DNA of 64,000 bases, from the NCBI GenBank assembly GCA_035556135.1, contig DATMFO010000003.1, positions 62,001 to 126,000 of the forward strand, given 5' to 3'. Below are positions 47,649-56,003 of the stretch, piece by piece. The notes beneath the pieces are model-generated. The model had not been told where the DNA came from. It searched no databases and was given only the letters and a program-made list of their open reading frames with translations. Each line of letters opens with the position of its first letter. Position 1 is the stretch's first letter. The translations under genes and the position numbers were made by a program. The DNA is from ZC4RG30 sp035556135. GTDB taxonomy: Bacteria; Pseudomonadota; Gammaproteobacteria; Steroidobacterales; Steroidobacteraceae.

Positions 47649-47685
47649 CCTTGGGGTATCATCGGCGCCCGAAGCGAACCTGCCA

Positions 47686-48711
47686 ATGGACCACGCGATG
47701 ATCATCGACTGCCACGGACACTACACCACCGCCCCCCAGGCCCTGACCGACTTCCGCGATGCGCAGAAGGCGGCGTTGAAGGATCCGGCCCAGACGCCCT
47801 CGCGCGCCTCGCTGAAGATCAGCGACGACCAGATCCGCGACAGCCTGGAGAACGCACAGCTGAAGCTGCAGCGCGAGCGCGGCTCCGACCTCACCATCTT
47901 CTCCCCGCGTGCCTCCACCATGGCGCACCACATCGGCACCGAGGCCACGAGCCTGGAGTGGTCCGAGATCAGCAACGACCTGATCGAGCGCGTGGTGGGG
48001 CTGTACCCGAAGAACTTCGTGGGCGTGTGCATGCTGCCGCAGTCCACCGGCGCGCCGCTGGAAGGCAGCGTGAAGGAACTGGAGCGCTGCGCGAAGATGG
48101 GTTTCATCGGCGCGAACCTGAACCCGGATCCCTCCGGCGGTCACTGGAAGTCCCCGCCGCTCACCGACCGCTACTGGTATCCCATCTACGAGAAGCTGGT
48201 GGAGCTGGACATGCCGGCCATGGTGCATGTGAGCTCCTCGTGCAACCCGTGCTTCCACGCCACCGGCGCGCACTACATCAACGCCGACACCACGGCGTTC
48301 ATGCAGCTGATCCAGGGTGACCTGTTCAAGGACTTTCCGACGCTGCGGCTGATCATTCCGCACGGCGGCGGCGCGGTGCCCTACCACTGGGGCCGCTACC
48401 GCGGGCTGGCGCAGGACATGAAGCGCCCGCCACTCGACACCCATGTGATGAAGAACGTGTTCTTCGACACCTGCGTGTACCACCAGCCGGGCATCGACCT
48501 GCTGCTGAAGGTGATCCCGGTGGAGAACATCCTGTTCGGATCGGAGATGGTGGGTGCCGTGCGTGGCGTGGATCCCACCACAGGTTTCAACTACGACGAC
48601 ACGAAGCGCTACATCGATGCTTCGGCACTGTCGCCGGCCGACAAGAAGAGGATCTTCGAGGACAACGCCCACCGCGTGTATCCGCGCCTGGCTGCCCGCC
48701 TGGCCGGATGA
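47686..48711 (+). CDS. ligJ: 4-oxalomesaconate hydratase (LigJ-like)
   Basis: 341 residues of the amidohydrolase superfamily. N-terminal metal site MIIDCHGHYTT; then DLTIFSPRASTMAHHIG, GVCMLPQSTGAPLEG, FIGANLNPDPSGGHW, IIPHGGGAVPYHWGRYRG, NVFFDTCVYHQPGIDLL and ILFGSEMVGAVRGVDPTTG. These match LigJ of SYK-6, which hydrates 4-oxalomesaconate to 4-carboxy-4-hydroxy-2-oxoadipate in the protocatechuate 4,5-cleavage route. GalB of the gallate route is an unrelated fold. ATG 47686 or 47698. Stop overlaps the S9 peptidase start. Confidence 0.88.
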   Translation: MDHAMIIDCHGHYTTAPQALTDFRDAQKAALKDPAQTPSRASLKISDDQIRDSLENAQLKLQRERGSDLTIFSPRASTMAHHIGTEATSLEWSEISNDLIERVVGLYPKNFVGVCMLPQSTGAPLEGSVKELERCAKMGFIGANLNPDPSGGHWKSPPLTDRYWYPIYEKLVELDMPAMVHVSSSCNPCFHATGAHYINADTTAFMQLIQGDLFKDFPTLRLIIPHGGGAVPYHWGRYRGLAQDMKRPPLDTHVMKNVFFDTCVYHQPGIDLLLKVIPVENILFGSEMVGAVRGVDPTTGFNYDDTKRYIDASALSPADKKRIFEDNAHRVYPRLAARLAG

Positions 48712-50774
48712 ACGCCGGCGCCAGGCCGCCGGTGGCGGCGGTCCGGCCGCATCGCGTGGAGTCGCCCCACGGCTCCCGCGTCGATCCCTATTACTGGCTG
48801 CGCGACGACACGCGCCAGGATACGGAGGTGCTGGCTTACCTCGCGGCAGAGAATGCCTGGACGGATGCGGCCTTCGCGTCCATCCGTCCGCTGCAGGAAC
48901 GCATCTACAACGAGATCGTGGGCCGCATCCGCCAGGATGACGCCAGCGTGCCCTGGCACCGCCGGGGTTACTGGTACTACCACCGCTTCGAGACCGGCAA
49001 GGATTATCCCGTCCATGCCCGGCGCAAAGGAGACCTCGCTGCGCCCGAGCAGGTGATGCTCGACGTGAACGCCATGGCAGCCGGCCAGGATTTCTTCCAG
49101 GTCGGCGGCTGGGAAGTCAGCCCCGACAATCGCCTGCTGGCGTGGACCGAAGACAGCGTGGGCCGGCGCCAGTTCGTCCTGCGGGTGAAGGAGCTGGACA
49201 CCGGCCGTGTGCTGGCCGATGTGGTCTCCAACGTGGAGGCGTCGGTGGTCTGGACGGCCGACAGCCGCGCGCTGCTCTATGTGGCCAAGGACCCGGTCAC
49301 GCTGCTCGGGGACCGGGTCTGCGTGCACCGGCTCGGCAGCGACGCGGCCGCGGATGAGCTCATCTACCGCCAGGTGGATGATGCCTTCTACACCAGCGTT
49401 GGCAAGACCAAGGACGAGCGCTACCTGCTGGTCATTTCGTCCTCGACGGTTTCCACCGAGTACCAGGTGGCCGCGGCCGATGATCCGGCGCTGCGCTTCC
49501 GCGTGCTGCTGCAGCGCGAGCGCAATCATGAATACCAGGCCGAACACCTGCATGGTCGCTGGATACTGCAGACCAACTGGCAGGCGAAGAACTTCCGCAT
49601 CGTGGAGGTGGAGGAGTCCGCGCTGGCTGACCGTTCGCGCTGGCGCGATCTGGTGGCCCATCGCCCGGATGCGTTCATAGAAAGCTTCGAGCTGTTCCGC
49701 GATTTCCTGGCCGTGGAGGAACGTTCCGGCGGGCTGCTCAATGTGCGCATCTGCCCGTGGCAGGGCCAGGTGCCGTTCCTGATTGCCGCGCAAGAGCCTT
49801 CCTATTCCATCCAGCTGGACAACAACCCTGAGCTGGAATCGGGCAAGGTGCGCTACACCTATACCTCGCTCACCACGCCGGCATCGGTGCATGAGCTGGA
49901 GGTCGGCAGCGGCGTAACCACCCTGCTCAAGCGCGATCCGGTGCAGGGAGATTTCAGTCCGGAACAGTACGCCACCGAGCTGACATGGGCGCCCGCGCGC
50001 GATGGCACACTCGTGCCCGTGTCGCTGGCCTGGAGGCGCGACCGCTACCAGCGCGACGGCTCGGCGCCGATGCTGCAATACGCTTATGGCTCCTATGGCC
50101 TGAGTTCCGATCCGCGCTTCTCCATTCCCGTGCTGTCCCTGCTGGACCGCGGCTTCGTGTATGCCATTGCCCACATCCGCGGCGGCCAGGAGATGGGCCG
50201 CAGCTGGTACGAGAACGGCAAGCTGCTGAACAAGCTCAACAGCTTCACCGACTTCATCGACGTCACGCGCCACCTGGTGCGCGCGGGTTACGCGGACAGC
50301 CGGCGGGTCTTCGCCCGCGGCGGCAGTGCAGGCGGCCTGCTGATGGGCGCGGTGGCCAACATGGCCCCGCAGGACTACCGCGGCATCATCGCGCTGGTGC
50401 CTTTCGTCGACGTGGTCACCACCATGCTGGATGAAAGCATTCCGCTGACCACGAACGAATACGACGAGTGGGGTGATCCGCGCGGCAAGGCTGCCTATGA
50501 CTGCATGCTGCGCTATTCGCCCTATGACAACGTCGTCGCCCAGGACTATCCGGCCATGTTCGTGGGCACGGGGCTGTGGGACAGCCAGGTGCAGTATTTC
50601 GAGCCGGCCAAATGGGTGGCGCGGTTGCGCGCCGTGAAAACCGACGACAACCCGCTGCTGCTTCGCACCCACATGGAAGCTGGCCATGGAGGCAAGTCCG
50701 GACGCTTCCGGCAGTACCAGGAAATAGCCGAACAATGGGCATTCATCGTCCAGCTCGCTGGCAGCGATGCCTGA
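48708..50774 (+). CDS. S9 family prolyl oligopeptidase / oligopeptidase B-like
   Basis: 688 residues. An N-terminal seven-bladed propeller domain (starting VESPHGSRVDPYYWLRDD, the S9A N-terminal signature) covers an alpha/beta-hydrolase catalytic domain with S540 in RGGSAGGLLMG, the aspartate in GTGLWDSQVQY and the histidine in MEAGHGGKSGR. It should cut short basic or prolyl peptides in the cytoplasm (no signal peptide). Its ATG overlaps the ligJ stop by 4 bases, an odd translational coupling to an aromatic-degradation gene. Confidence 0.92.
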   Translation: MNAGARPPVAAVRPHRVESPHGSRVDPYYWLRDDTRQDTEVLAYLAAENAWTDAAFASIRPLQERIYNEIVGRIRQDDASVPWHRRGYWYYHRFETGKDYPVHARRKGDLAAPEQVMLDVNAMAAGQDFFQVGGWEVSPDNRLLAWTEDSVGRRQFVLRVKELDTGRVLADVVSNVEASVVWTADSRALLYVAKDPVTLLGDRVCVHRLGSDAAADELIYRQVDDAFYTSVGKTKDERYLLVISSSTVSTEYQVAAADDPALRFRVLLQRERNHEYQAEHLHGRWILQTNWQAKNFRIVEVEESALADRSRWRDLVAHRPDAFIESFELFRDFLAVEERSGGLLNVRICPWQGQVPFLIAAQEPSYSIQLDNNPELESGKVRYTYTSLTTPASVHELEVGSGVTTLLKRDPVQGDFSPEQYATELTWAPARDGTLVPVSLAWRRDRYQRDGSAPMLQYAYGSYGLSSDPRFSIPVLSLLDRGFVYAIAHIRGGQEMGRSWYENGKLLNKLNSFTDFIDVTRHLVRAGYADSRRVFARGGSAGGLLMGAVANMAPQDYRGIIALVPFVDVVTTMLDESIPLTTNEYDEWGDPRGKAAYDCMLRYSPYDNVVAQDYPAMFVGTGLWDSQVQYFEPAKWVARLRAVKTDDNPLLLRTHMEAGHGGKSGRFRQYQEIAEQWAFIVQLAGSDA

Positions 50775-50921
50775 GCCATCCGGTCAATGCGGTTACCGAA
50801 GGGGTGCCAGCGTCCCTGAATTGCTGGTCGACGCGGCGAGGTTTATGCTCCCGCGCAGCGGCGCGACAGGGCCATGGGTGGCCACCCCTGACGCAATACA
50901 ACAGATCGGGGGATGGCATTG

Positions 50922-51752
50922 ATGCGAATTATTGGAAGGCGTTCGGTCCTGCGGGGCCTGGGCCACTCGGCGACGTTCACCAGCCTGGCGGCGGCATTGC
51001 CCAGCCTGGCGCGGGCAGCACAGCCCGCGGCCGCGGCAGCCGCACCACAGAAGATCTGCCTGTCGATGCTGTATCCCTCGGGCGAGGGGCTCAGCTTCGA
51101 TGCCGACGGTTTCCGCGACCGCCACCTGGCACTGCTGAAGAAATCCTACGGTGCGAGCATCGAGCGCGTGGAACTGCGGGTTTCTCCGCCGCCGCCACCG
51201 CCGCCGCCGGTCGTCGAGGGGCAACCCGCACCGCCCATGCCTGCGCCGCAGCCCGTGCTTGCCGCGGTGAGCCTGTGGATCGGCAATGTCAGCCAGTTCA
51301 TCCAGGCCTCGCAGGCCGCGGCGAAGAATGTGGCGGCCGACATGGCCAGCATCACCAAGAGTGCGCCGATGGTGCAGTTCGACGTGCTGGAGGGCCAGGG
51401 TGGTGGCGCCGCCGGATCGGTACTGGGTGGCACGACCGTGGTTTCCAGCTACTTCTTCGCCAAGGAGGGCAGTTCGATCGATTCGGCCTTCTTCGGCAAG
51501 ACCTACCTGCCGAAGGCCGTGGCTGCCTATGGTCCCGAAGCGCTGCAGCGGGCCGAGGTGTGGCGCGGCGAGCTGGCACAGGGCGGCGGCAAGCCGCTGA
51601 TTGCCAGCGCCCTGCACCTGTATGTGAAGGATGTCACTGCTTTCGATGCCGCCCATGGCACGGATGGCGTCAAGGCCCTCGGGCCCGAGGCAGCCGCCAA
51701 CAGCACCATCACGCCGGTGAACCTGGTGATGACGGTGCACGCCACCGGCTGA
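50922..51752 (+). CDS. Tat-signal protein with two EthD-like repeats and a proline-rich insert
   Basis: 276 residues, not recognised as a named protein. The N-terminus MRIIGRRSVLRGLGHSATF resembles a twin-arginine signal, with cleavage near LARAAQ. Two copies of an EthD-like ferredoxin-fold module are suggested: the first has MLYPSGEGLSFDADGFRDRH and ends VQFDVLEG; the second has FFGKTYLPKAVAAYG and LHLYVKDVTAFDAAHG. The first contains a loop of eight prolines followed by more Pro/Ala residues. EthD-type domains occur in small catabolic decarboxylase/isomerase-like proteins. ATG 50922 is preceded by GGGGGA at suitable spacing; ATG 50913 is in frame. It follows the S9 gene by 147 bases. Confidence 0.55.
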   Translation: MRIIGRRSVLRGLGHSATFTSLAAALPSLARAAQPAAAAAAPQKICLSMLYPSGEGLSFDADGFRDRHLALLKKSYGASIERVELRVSPPPPPPPPVVEGQPAPPMPAPQPVLAAVSLWIGNVSQFIQASQAAAKNVAADMASITKSAPMVQFDVLEGQGGGAAGSVLGGTTVVSSYFFAKEGSSIDSAFFGKTYLPKAVAAYGPEALQRAEVWRGELAQGGGKPLIASALHLYVKDVTAFDAAHGTDGVKALGPEAAANSTITPVNLVMTVHATG

Positions 51753-51772
51753 TGCCCGGGGCAGGCCGGGGC

Positions 51773-51794
51773 TGGCCGGGGCTGGCCCCGGCCA
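51773..51794. terminator. GC-rich hairpin between convergent EthD-like and ligK genes
   Basis: TGGCCGGGG, loop CTGG, CCCCGGCCA: a perfect 9-bp stem midway in the 55-base convergent gap, preceded by direct repeats of GGCCGGGGCT. A likely transcription barrier for both genes, without a U-tract. Confidence 0.5.
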
Positions 51795-51807
51795 CGGGCC
51801 TGAAGGT

Positions 51808-52485
51808 CTAGATGTACTTCAGGCCCAGTTCGGCGAGCTTCTCGCGGAACTTGTAGATATCCATGCCCAGCTCGCCCGAGGCGAGGCGCTTGCGCTTCTC
51901 CTCTTCCATGGCAACCCGCTTCGCCGCGGCTTCTGCCACCTTCGGCGCCTCTGCACTGCGCACCACGCACACGCCATCATCATCGGCGACGATCACGTCG
52001 CCGGGGTTGATGGCCTGCGCGGCGCAGATCACCGGCACGTTCACTGATCCGAGGCTGGCCTTGATGGTGCCCTGTGCGTACACGCACTTGCTCCACACGG
52101 GGAAGTCCATCTCCTTCAGCGTGGCCACGTCGCGCACGCCGGCGTCGATGATGAGGGCCTGCACGCCGCGCGCCTGCAGCGAAGTGGCAAGCAGGTCGCC
52201 AAAGTAGCCGTCGCTGCAGGGTGAGGTGGGCGCCACCACCAGGATGTCACCGGGCCGGCAGACTTCCACCGCGACGTGGATCATCCAGTTGTCGCCCGGC
52301 GGGGAAGACACGGTCACGGCAGGACCCGCAATGGACTTGCCGCTGTAGATCGGCCGCATGTAGGGCGCCAGCAGGCCGGTGCGGCCCTGCGCCTCATGCA
52401 CCGTGGCCACGCCGTATCCGGCCAGCGCCTTGCTCACGGCCGCGTCGGGCCGCGGAATCTCGCGCACGCAAACGTGCTTGCTCAT
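51808..52485 (-). CDS. ligK: 4-carboxy-4-hydroxy-2-oxoadipate aldolase (LigK-like)
   Basis: 225 residues of the RraA-like class II pyruvate aldolase family. Active-site segments GDILVVAPTSPCSDGYFGDLL and VQALIIDAGVRDVATLKE (Arg-Asp pair that binds substrate and metal) and the C-terminal helix region KRKRLASGELGMDIYKFRE match LigK/GalC/ProA. It splits 4-carboxy-4-hydroxy-2-oxoadipate to pyruvate and oxaloacetate. GGAG about ten bases before ATG 52485. It lies 14 bases after the LigW-like gene, same strand, so the two form an operon. Confidence 0.88.
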   Translation of the reverse strand: MSKHVCVREIPRPDAAVSKALAGYGVATVHEAQGRTGLLAPYMRPIYSGKSIAGPAVTVSSPPGDNWMIHVAVEVCRPGDILVVAPTSPCSDGYFGDLLATSLQARGVQALIIDAGVRDVATLKEMDFPVWSKCVYAQGTIKASLGSVNVPVICAAQAINPGDVIVADDDGVCVVRSAEAPKVAEAAAKRVAMEEEKRKRLASGELGMDIYKFREKLAELGLKYI

Positions 52486-52499
52486 TGCTTCGTCTCTCC

Positions 52500-53540
52500 T
52501 CAGGCCAGCTTGAACACGCGCCGCGCGTTGTCTTCGAAGAAGGCGCGCTTGTCGGCATCCGGGATGGTCATCGCATCGCAGAAGCCCACTTCCTCCGGCA
52601 CGTACTGATACGGGTAGTCCATGGCATACAGCACGCGGTCCACGCCGATCACCTTCTGGCAGAACTCGATGGCCGGCTGCCAGGCCACGCCGCTGTTGGT
52701 GATGTAGACGTTGTGCTTCAGGTAGTGGCTCACCGGGTTCTTCAGTGGCTTCATGAAAGGATAGCGGTTGGAGCGCACGGTGGATCCGTGCATGAAGTCC
52801 AGCCGGTACAGCCAGAAAGGCAGTGCCTCGCCCGCATGTCCGATGATGAACTGCAGCTTCGGGAAGCGGTCGAAGACGCCCGCGACGATGATGCGCAGCA
52901 TGTGCAGGCCGGTCTCCACGCCGAATCCGTACACCGCGCCGTCCAGACCCGACTCCACGAAGGGCTTGATCATGGCCGGCGAGGGCGTGTTCGGGTGCAG
53001 GTAGATGGGCACGTTCAGTGCCTCGGCCGCCTCGAGCACGGGCAGGAACTGCGGCTCATCCAGGTAGTGACCCTGGATGTGTGAATTGACGATCACCGCC
53101 TTGAAGCCGAGCTTCCTGATGCCGCGTTCCATTTCCTTCACGGCATTGGCCGGGTCGTGCGGCGCCACGGCCACCATGCCCGTGTAGCGGTCCGGATAGC
53201 GGCGGCAGGCTTCGGCCAGCTGGTCGTTGGCGTCAATGGCGAGGCTGCTGGCCGTAGCCGGGTCGAACACCTGCACGCCAGGTGCAGTCAGGGCAATGAT
53301 CTGGTGGTCGATGCCGGTGGCGTCCATGTCGGCGATGCGCTGCGGTCCGAGGTCCTGCAGGCGGTCGAAGATGAACTTGGCGCGCGGGCTGGAACTGCCG
53401 GTGTAGAAACCCCACAGGCTGTTGAAACCCGGGTCGTTGAAGCTCTTGTCGGCCAGCAGTCGTTTGAAGCCGGCACTGACATCGGCGGTGAGGAAGGCCT
53501 CTTCGGTGGCAATGCGCCGGTAAGCGGGATTCTTGGTCAT
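52500..53540 (-). CDS. LigW-like aromatic acid decarboxylase (5-carboxyvanillate decarboxylase family)
   Basis: 346 residues, amidohydrolase fold (ACMSD-like decarboxylases). Segments RRIATEEAF, DLGPQRIADMDATGIDHQI, VNSHIQGHYLDEPQF, GVETGLHMLRII, MKPLKNPVSHYLK, NSGVAWQPAIEFCQ and YAMDYPYQYVPEEV correspond closely to LigW of Sphingobium SYK-6. Likely metal ligands are E13, H182, H235 and D308, a constant six residues below the LigW positions (E19, H188, H241, D314) as I recall them. LigW converts 5-carboxyvanillate to vanillate in biphenyl-type lignin dimer breakdown. Another carboxylated phenol as substrate is possible. Upstream partner of ligK. Confidence 0.8.
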   Translation of the reverse strand: MTKNPAYRRIATEEAFLTADVSAGFKRLLADKSFNDPGFNSLWGFYTGSSSPRAKFIFDRLQDLGPQRIADMDATGIDHQIIALTAPGVQVFDPATASSLAIDANDQLAEACRRYPDRYTGMVAVAPHDPANAVKEMERGIRKLGFKAVIVNSHIQGHYLDEPQFLPVLEAAEALNVPIYLHPNTPSPAMIKPFVESGLDGAVYGFGVETGLHMLRIIVAGVFDRFPKLQFIIGHAGEALPFWLYRLDFMHGSTVRSNRYPFMKPLKNPVSHYLKHNVYITNSGVAWQPAIEFCQKVIGVDRVLYAMDYPYQYVPEEVGFCDAMTIPDADKRAFFEDNARRVFKLA

Positions 53541-53738
53541 CTACCTGCTTCCTTGGGATATTGGCGGTGCGAAGGGCCGGTATTTAATCACAATGCCGGA
53601 CACGGCAGTGATTCGGGCGGGAAGCCGGCGGAGCAATGGCGCGGAGGTGGCGCGCGGAAAGTGTCGCCCGATATGGCAAACGGGCATCAGGACATTGTCT
53701 TGTCCGGTCCCGGCGTGAAAGCGCAACATCACTTCCAC

Positions 53739-55169
53739 ATGACCTATCCCGACCTTCACCTGCTCGTTGATGGCGAGCAGCTTGGCGCCAGCGGGCGCCG
53801 CACCATCCCCGTCCTGAATCCCGCCACGGGCGCCAGCCTGGGCGAGCTTCCCCTGGCTACGACAGCAGACCTGGACCGCGCGCTGGCAGCCGCGGCGCGC
53901 ACCTGGCCGGCGTGGCGGGCACTGGGGCCTCGCGAACGTGCGCGCATCCTGCAGAAGGCGGCGCAGCTGCTGCGCGAGCGCAGCGATGCCATCGCGCGCA
54001 TTGCCACGCTTGAGGAAGGCAAGACCCTGGGCGAGGCGCGCGCCGAACTGGCTGCCGCCGCCGAGATCTTCGACTGGTATGCCGAGGAAGGCCGCCGTGC
54101 CTATGGCCGCGTGCTGCCCCAGCGGGTGCCCGGCATGCGCATGACCGTGGTGAAGGAACCGGTGGGACCGGTGGCTGCCTTTGCGCCATGGAATTTCCCG
54201 CTGGGCAATCCGGCGCGCAAGCTCGGCGCCGCACTGGCTGCGGGCTGCACCCTGATCCTGAAGCCCGCCGAAGAAACGCCGGCGAGCGCGCTGGCCGTGG
54301 CCGCCGCGCTGGTGGATGCGGGCGTGCCCGCCGGCGTAATGCAGATCGTGTTCGGCGAGCCTGCCGAAGTGTCGCACCAGCTGGTTTCCTCGCCAGTGAT
54401 CCGGGCCGTGCACTTCACCGGTTCCATTCCCGTGGGCAAGCAGCTCACGCAGCTGGCCGCGGCCGGCATGAAGCGAACCACCATGGAACTTGGCGGCCAT
54501 GCGCCGGTGCTGGTGTTTGATGACGTGGACGTGGATGCAGTGCTCGACCTGGCGCTGCCGGCCAAGTTCCGCAATGCCGGCCAGGTATGCGTCTCGCCCA
54601 CGCGCTTCTATGTGCAGGAAGGCATCTACGAACGATTTGCCGCCGGGTTTGCCGAGCGCGTGCGTGCACTGAAGGTGGGTGACGGCCTGGATCCCGCGGT
54701 GCGCATGGGTCCGCTGGCCCATCAGCGGCGCATTCCCGCAGTTGCAGGCCTGATCGACGAAGCCGTGCGCGATGGCGCGCGCCTGCTCGTCGGCGGCAAG
54801 CAGCTTCCCGGGCCCGGCTTCTTCTACGCACCCACCGTACTGGCCGACGTGCCCGAATCTTCCCGCATCATGAACGAGGAGCCGTTCGGACCGGTGGCTC
54901 TGCTGCGTCCGTTCCGCGGGCTCGATGAGGCAGTGGCGTCTGCCAACCGGCTGCCCTATGGCCTGGCTGCATACGCGTTCACGCAGAACGCAAGGCGCGT
55001 GAACCTGCTGGGTGAGCAGGTTGAATCGGGCATGCTGGGCATCAACAGCTTCACCATCGCCATGCCCGAGGCGCCCTTCGGTGGCGTGAAGGAAAGCGGC
55101 CACGGTTCCGAGGAAGGCATCGAGGGACTGGAGTCCTGCCTCGTGACCAAGTTCATCACCGAGTCATGA
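53739..55169 (+). CDS. NAD(P)-dependent aldehyde dehydrogenase (succinate-semialdehyde type)
   Basis: 476 residues, the usual size for GabD-like enzymes. Motifs: FAPWNFPLGNPARKLGAAL, HFTGSIPVGKQLTQLA, glutamate in TMELGGHAPVLVFDD, catalytic cysteine in FRNAGQVCVSPTRFYV and the end FGGVKESGHGSEEGIEG. ATG 53739 is chosen by family length; ATG 53673, with GGAAAG upstream, is an in-frame alternative. It is divergent from the LigW-like gene across 198 bases, so an aromatic or semialdehyde substrate is plausible, for example vanillin, but sequence alone points to the succinate-semialdehyde clade. Confidence 0.87.
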   Translation: MTYPDLHLLVDGEQLGASGRRTIPVLNPATGASLGELPLATTADLDRALAAAARTWPAWRALGPRERARILQKAAQLLRERSDAIARIATLEEGKTLGEARAELAAAAEIFDWYAEEGRRAYGRVLPQRVPGMRMTVVKEPVGPVAAFAPWNFPLGNPARKLGAALAAGCTLILKPAEETPASALAVAAALVDAGVPAGVMQIVFGEPAEVSHQLVSSPVIRAVHFTGSIPVGKQLTQLAAAGMKRTTMELGGHAPVLVFDDVDVDAVLDLALPAKFRNAGQVCVSPTRFYVQEGIYERFAAGFAERVRALKVGDGLDPAVRMGPLAHQRRIPAVAGLIDEAVRDGARLLVGGKQLPGPGFFYAPTVLADVPESSRIMNEEPFGPVALLRPFRGLDEAVASANRLPYGLAAYAFTQNARRVNLLGEQVESGMLGINSFTIAMPEAPFGGVKESGHGSEEGIEGLESCLVTKFITES

Positions 55170-55173
55170 GCGC

Positions 55174-55195
55174 AGCCGCCGCAGGCGCGGCGGCT
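55174..55195. terminator. GC-rich hairpin over the uppP stop codon
   Basis: AGCCGCCGC, loop AGGC, GCGGCGGCT: a perfect 9-bp stem 4 bases after the aldehyde dehydrogenase stop and including part of the uppP stop. Its TAGCCGCCG core repeats that of the hairpin at 5778-5800. Confidence 0.45.
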
Positions 55196-55994
55196 ACAGC
55201 AACAGCAGGGCTGCGAGTCCTGCAGCGGCGAAACGCCACCAGGCGAAGAGTCCCAGGCCGTGGCGGTTCAGCCAGGCGACCATCCATTTCACCGCCAGCG
55301 CGGCTGACAGCCACGCCGCGATGAACCCGGTGAGCAGTGCCGGCCAGCCGTAGCTGCCCAGCATGCCGTCGCCGCTTTTCACGATGGCATACGCGGTGGC
55401 CGCCGTCAGTGTCAGCACGCCCAGCAGGAAGGCGAATTCCACGGCTGCCGCCATCGACAGTCCCACGGCAAGCCCGCCGAGGATGGTCACGAGGCTGCGG
55501 CTGGTGCCTGGCCACATGGCCACCACCTGGAACAGTCCGATCACCACCGCCGCACGCCAGGTGAGCTGCGCCAGGTCCAGTCCCTCGCGACGCCTTTCGA
55601 CCCAGCGGTGCAGGACCAGGATCAGCACACCACCGGCTACCCATGCAGCAATCACCGGCTTCACGCCGAACAGGCGCTCCTCGATGGCATCGTCGAAGAG
55701 CAGGCCGAGGATGGCTGCCGGCAGGAAGGCAGCGAGGATGCACATGGCCAGCTTCAGTCCAGCTGCATCGCGGCCCAGTACGCCGCCGATCATGCCGGCC
55801 ACGCGCAGCCGGTAGGTGCCCAGTACCGCGACGATGGCGCCGCCCTGGATGGCGATGGCATAGGCGTTGGCCGCAGAGCCTTCCTCGATGCCCATCAGTC
55901 GCTGGGCGATCAGCAGGTGGCCGGTGGAACTCACCGGCAGGTATTCGGTAATGCCTTCCACCAGCCCGAGGATCAGGGCCTGCAACAGATCCAT
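55194..55994 (-). CDS. uppP: Undecaprenyl-diphosphatase UppP (BacA)
   Basis: 266 residues, polytopic inner-membrane protein. Signature blocks LVEGITEYLPVSSTGHLLIA and AMWPGTSRSLVTILGGLAVG carry the catalytic Glu, Ser and Arg residues. It recycles undecaprenyl diphosphate for cell-wall synthesis and can confer bacitracin tolerance. It begins 9 bases after the end of the subtilase gene on the same strand. Confidence 0.95.
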   Translation of the reverse strand: MDLLQALILGLVEGITEYLPVSSTGHLLIAQRLMGIEEGSAANAYAIAIQGGAIVAVLGTYRLRVAGMIGGVLGRDAAGLKLAMCILAAFLPAAILGLLFDDAIEERLFGVKPVIAAWVAGGVLILVLHRWVERRREGLDLAQLTWRAAVVIGLFQVVAMWPGTSRSLVTILGGLAVGLSMAAAVEFAFLLGVLTLTAATAYAIVKSGDGMLGSYGWPALLTGFIAAWLSAALAVKWMVAWLNRHGLGLFAWWRFAAAGLAALLLL

Positions 55995-56003
55995 GAATGC
56001 TTC

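Noticed and set aside
51755..51790. Repeated GGCCGGGGCT units as a possible small tandem array
   Set aside because: Only two near copies are present, better explained as part of the GC hairpin before ligK.
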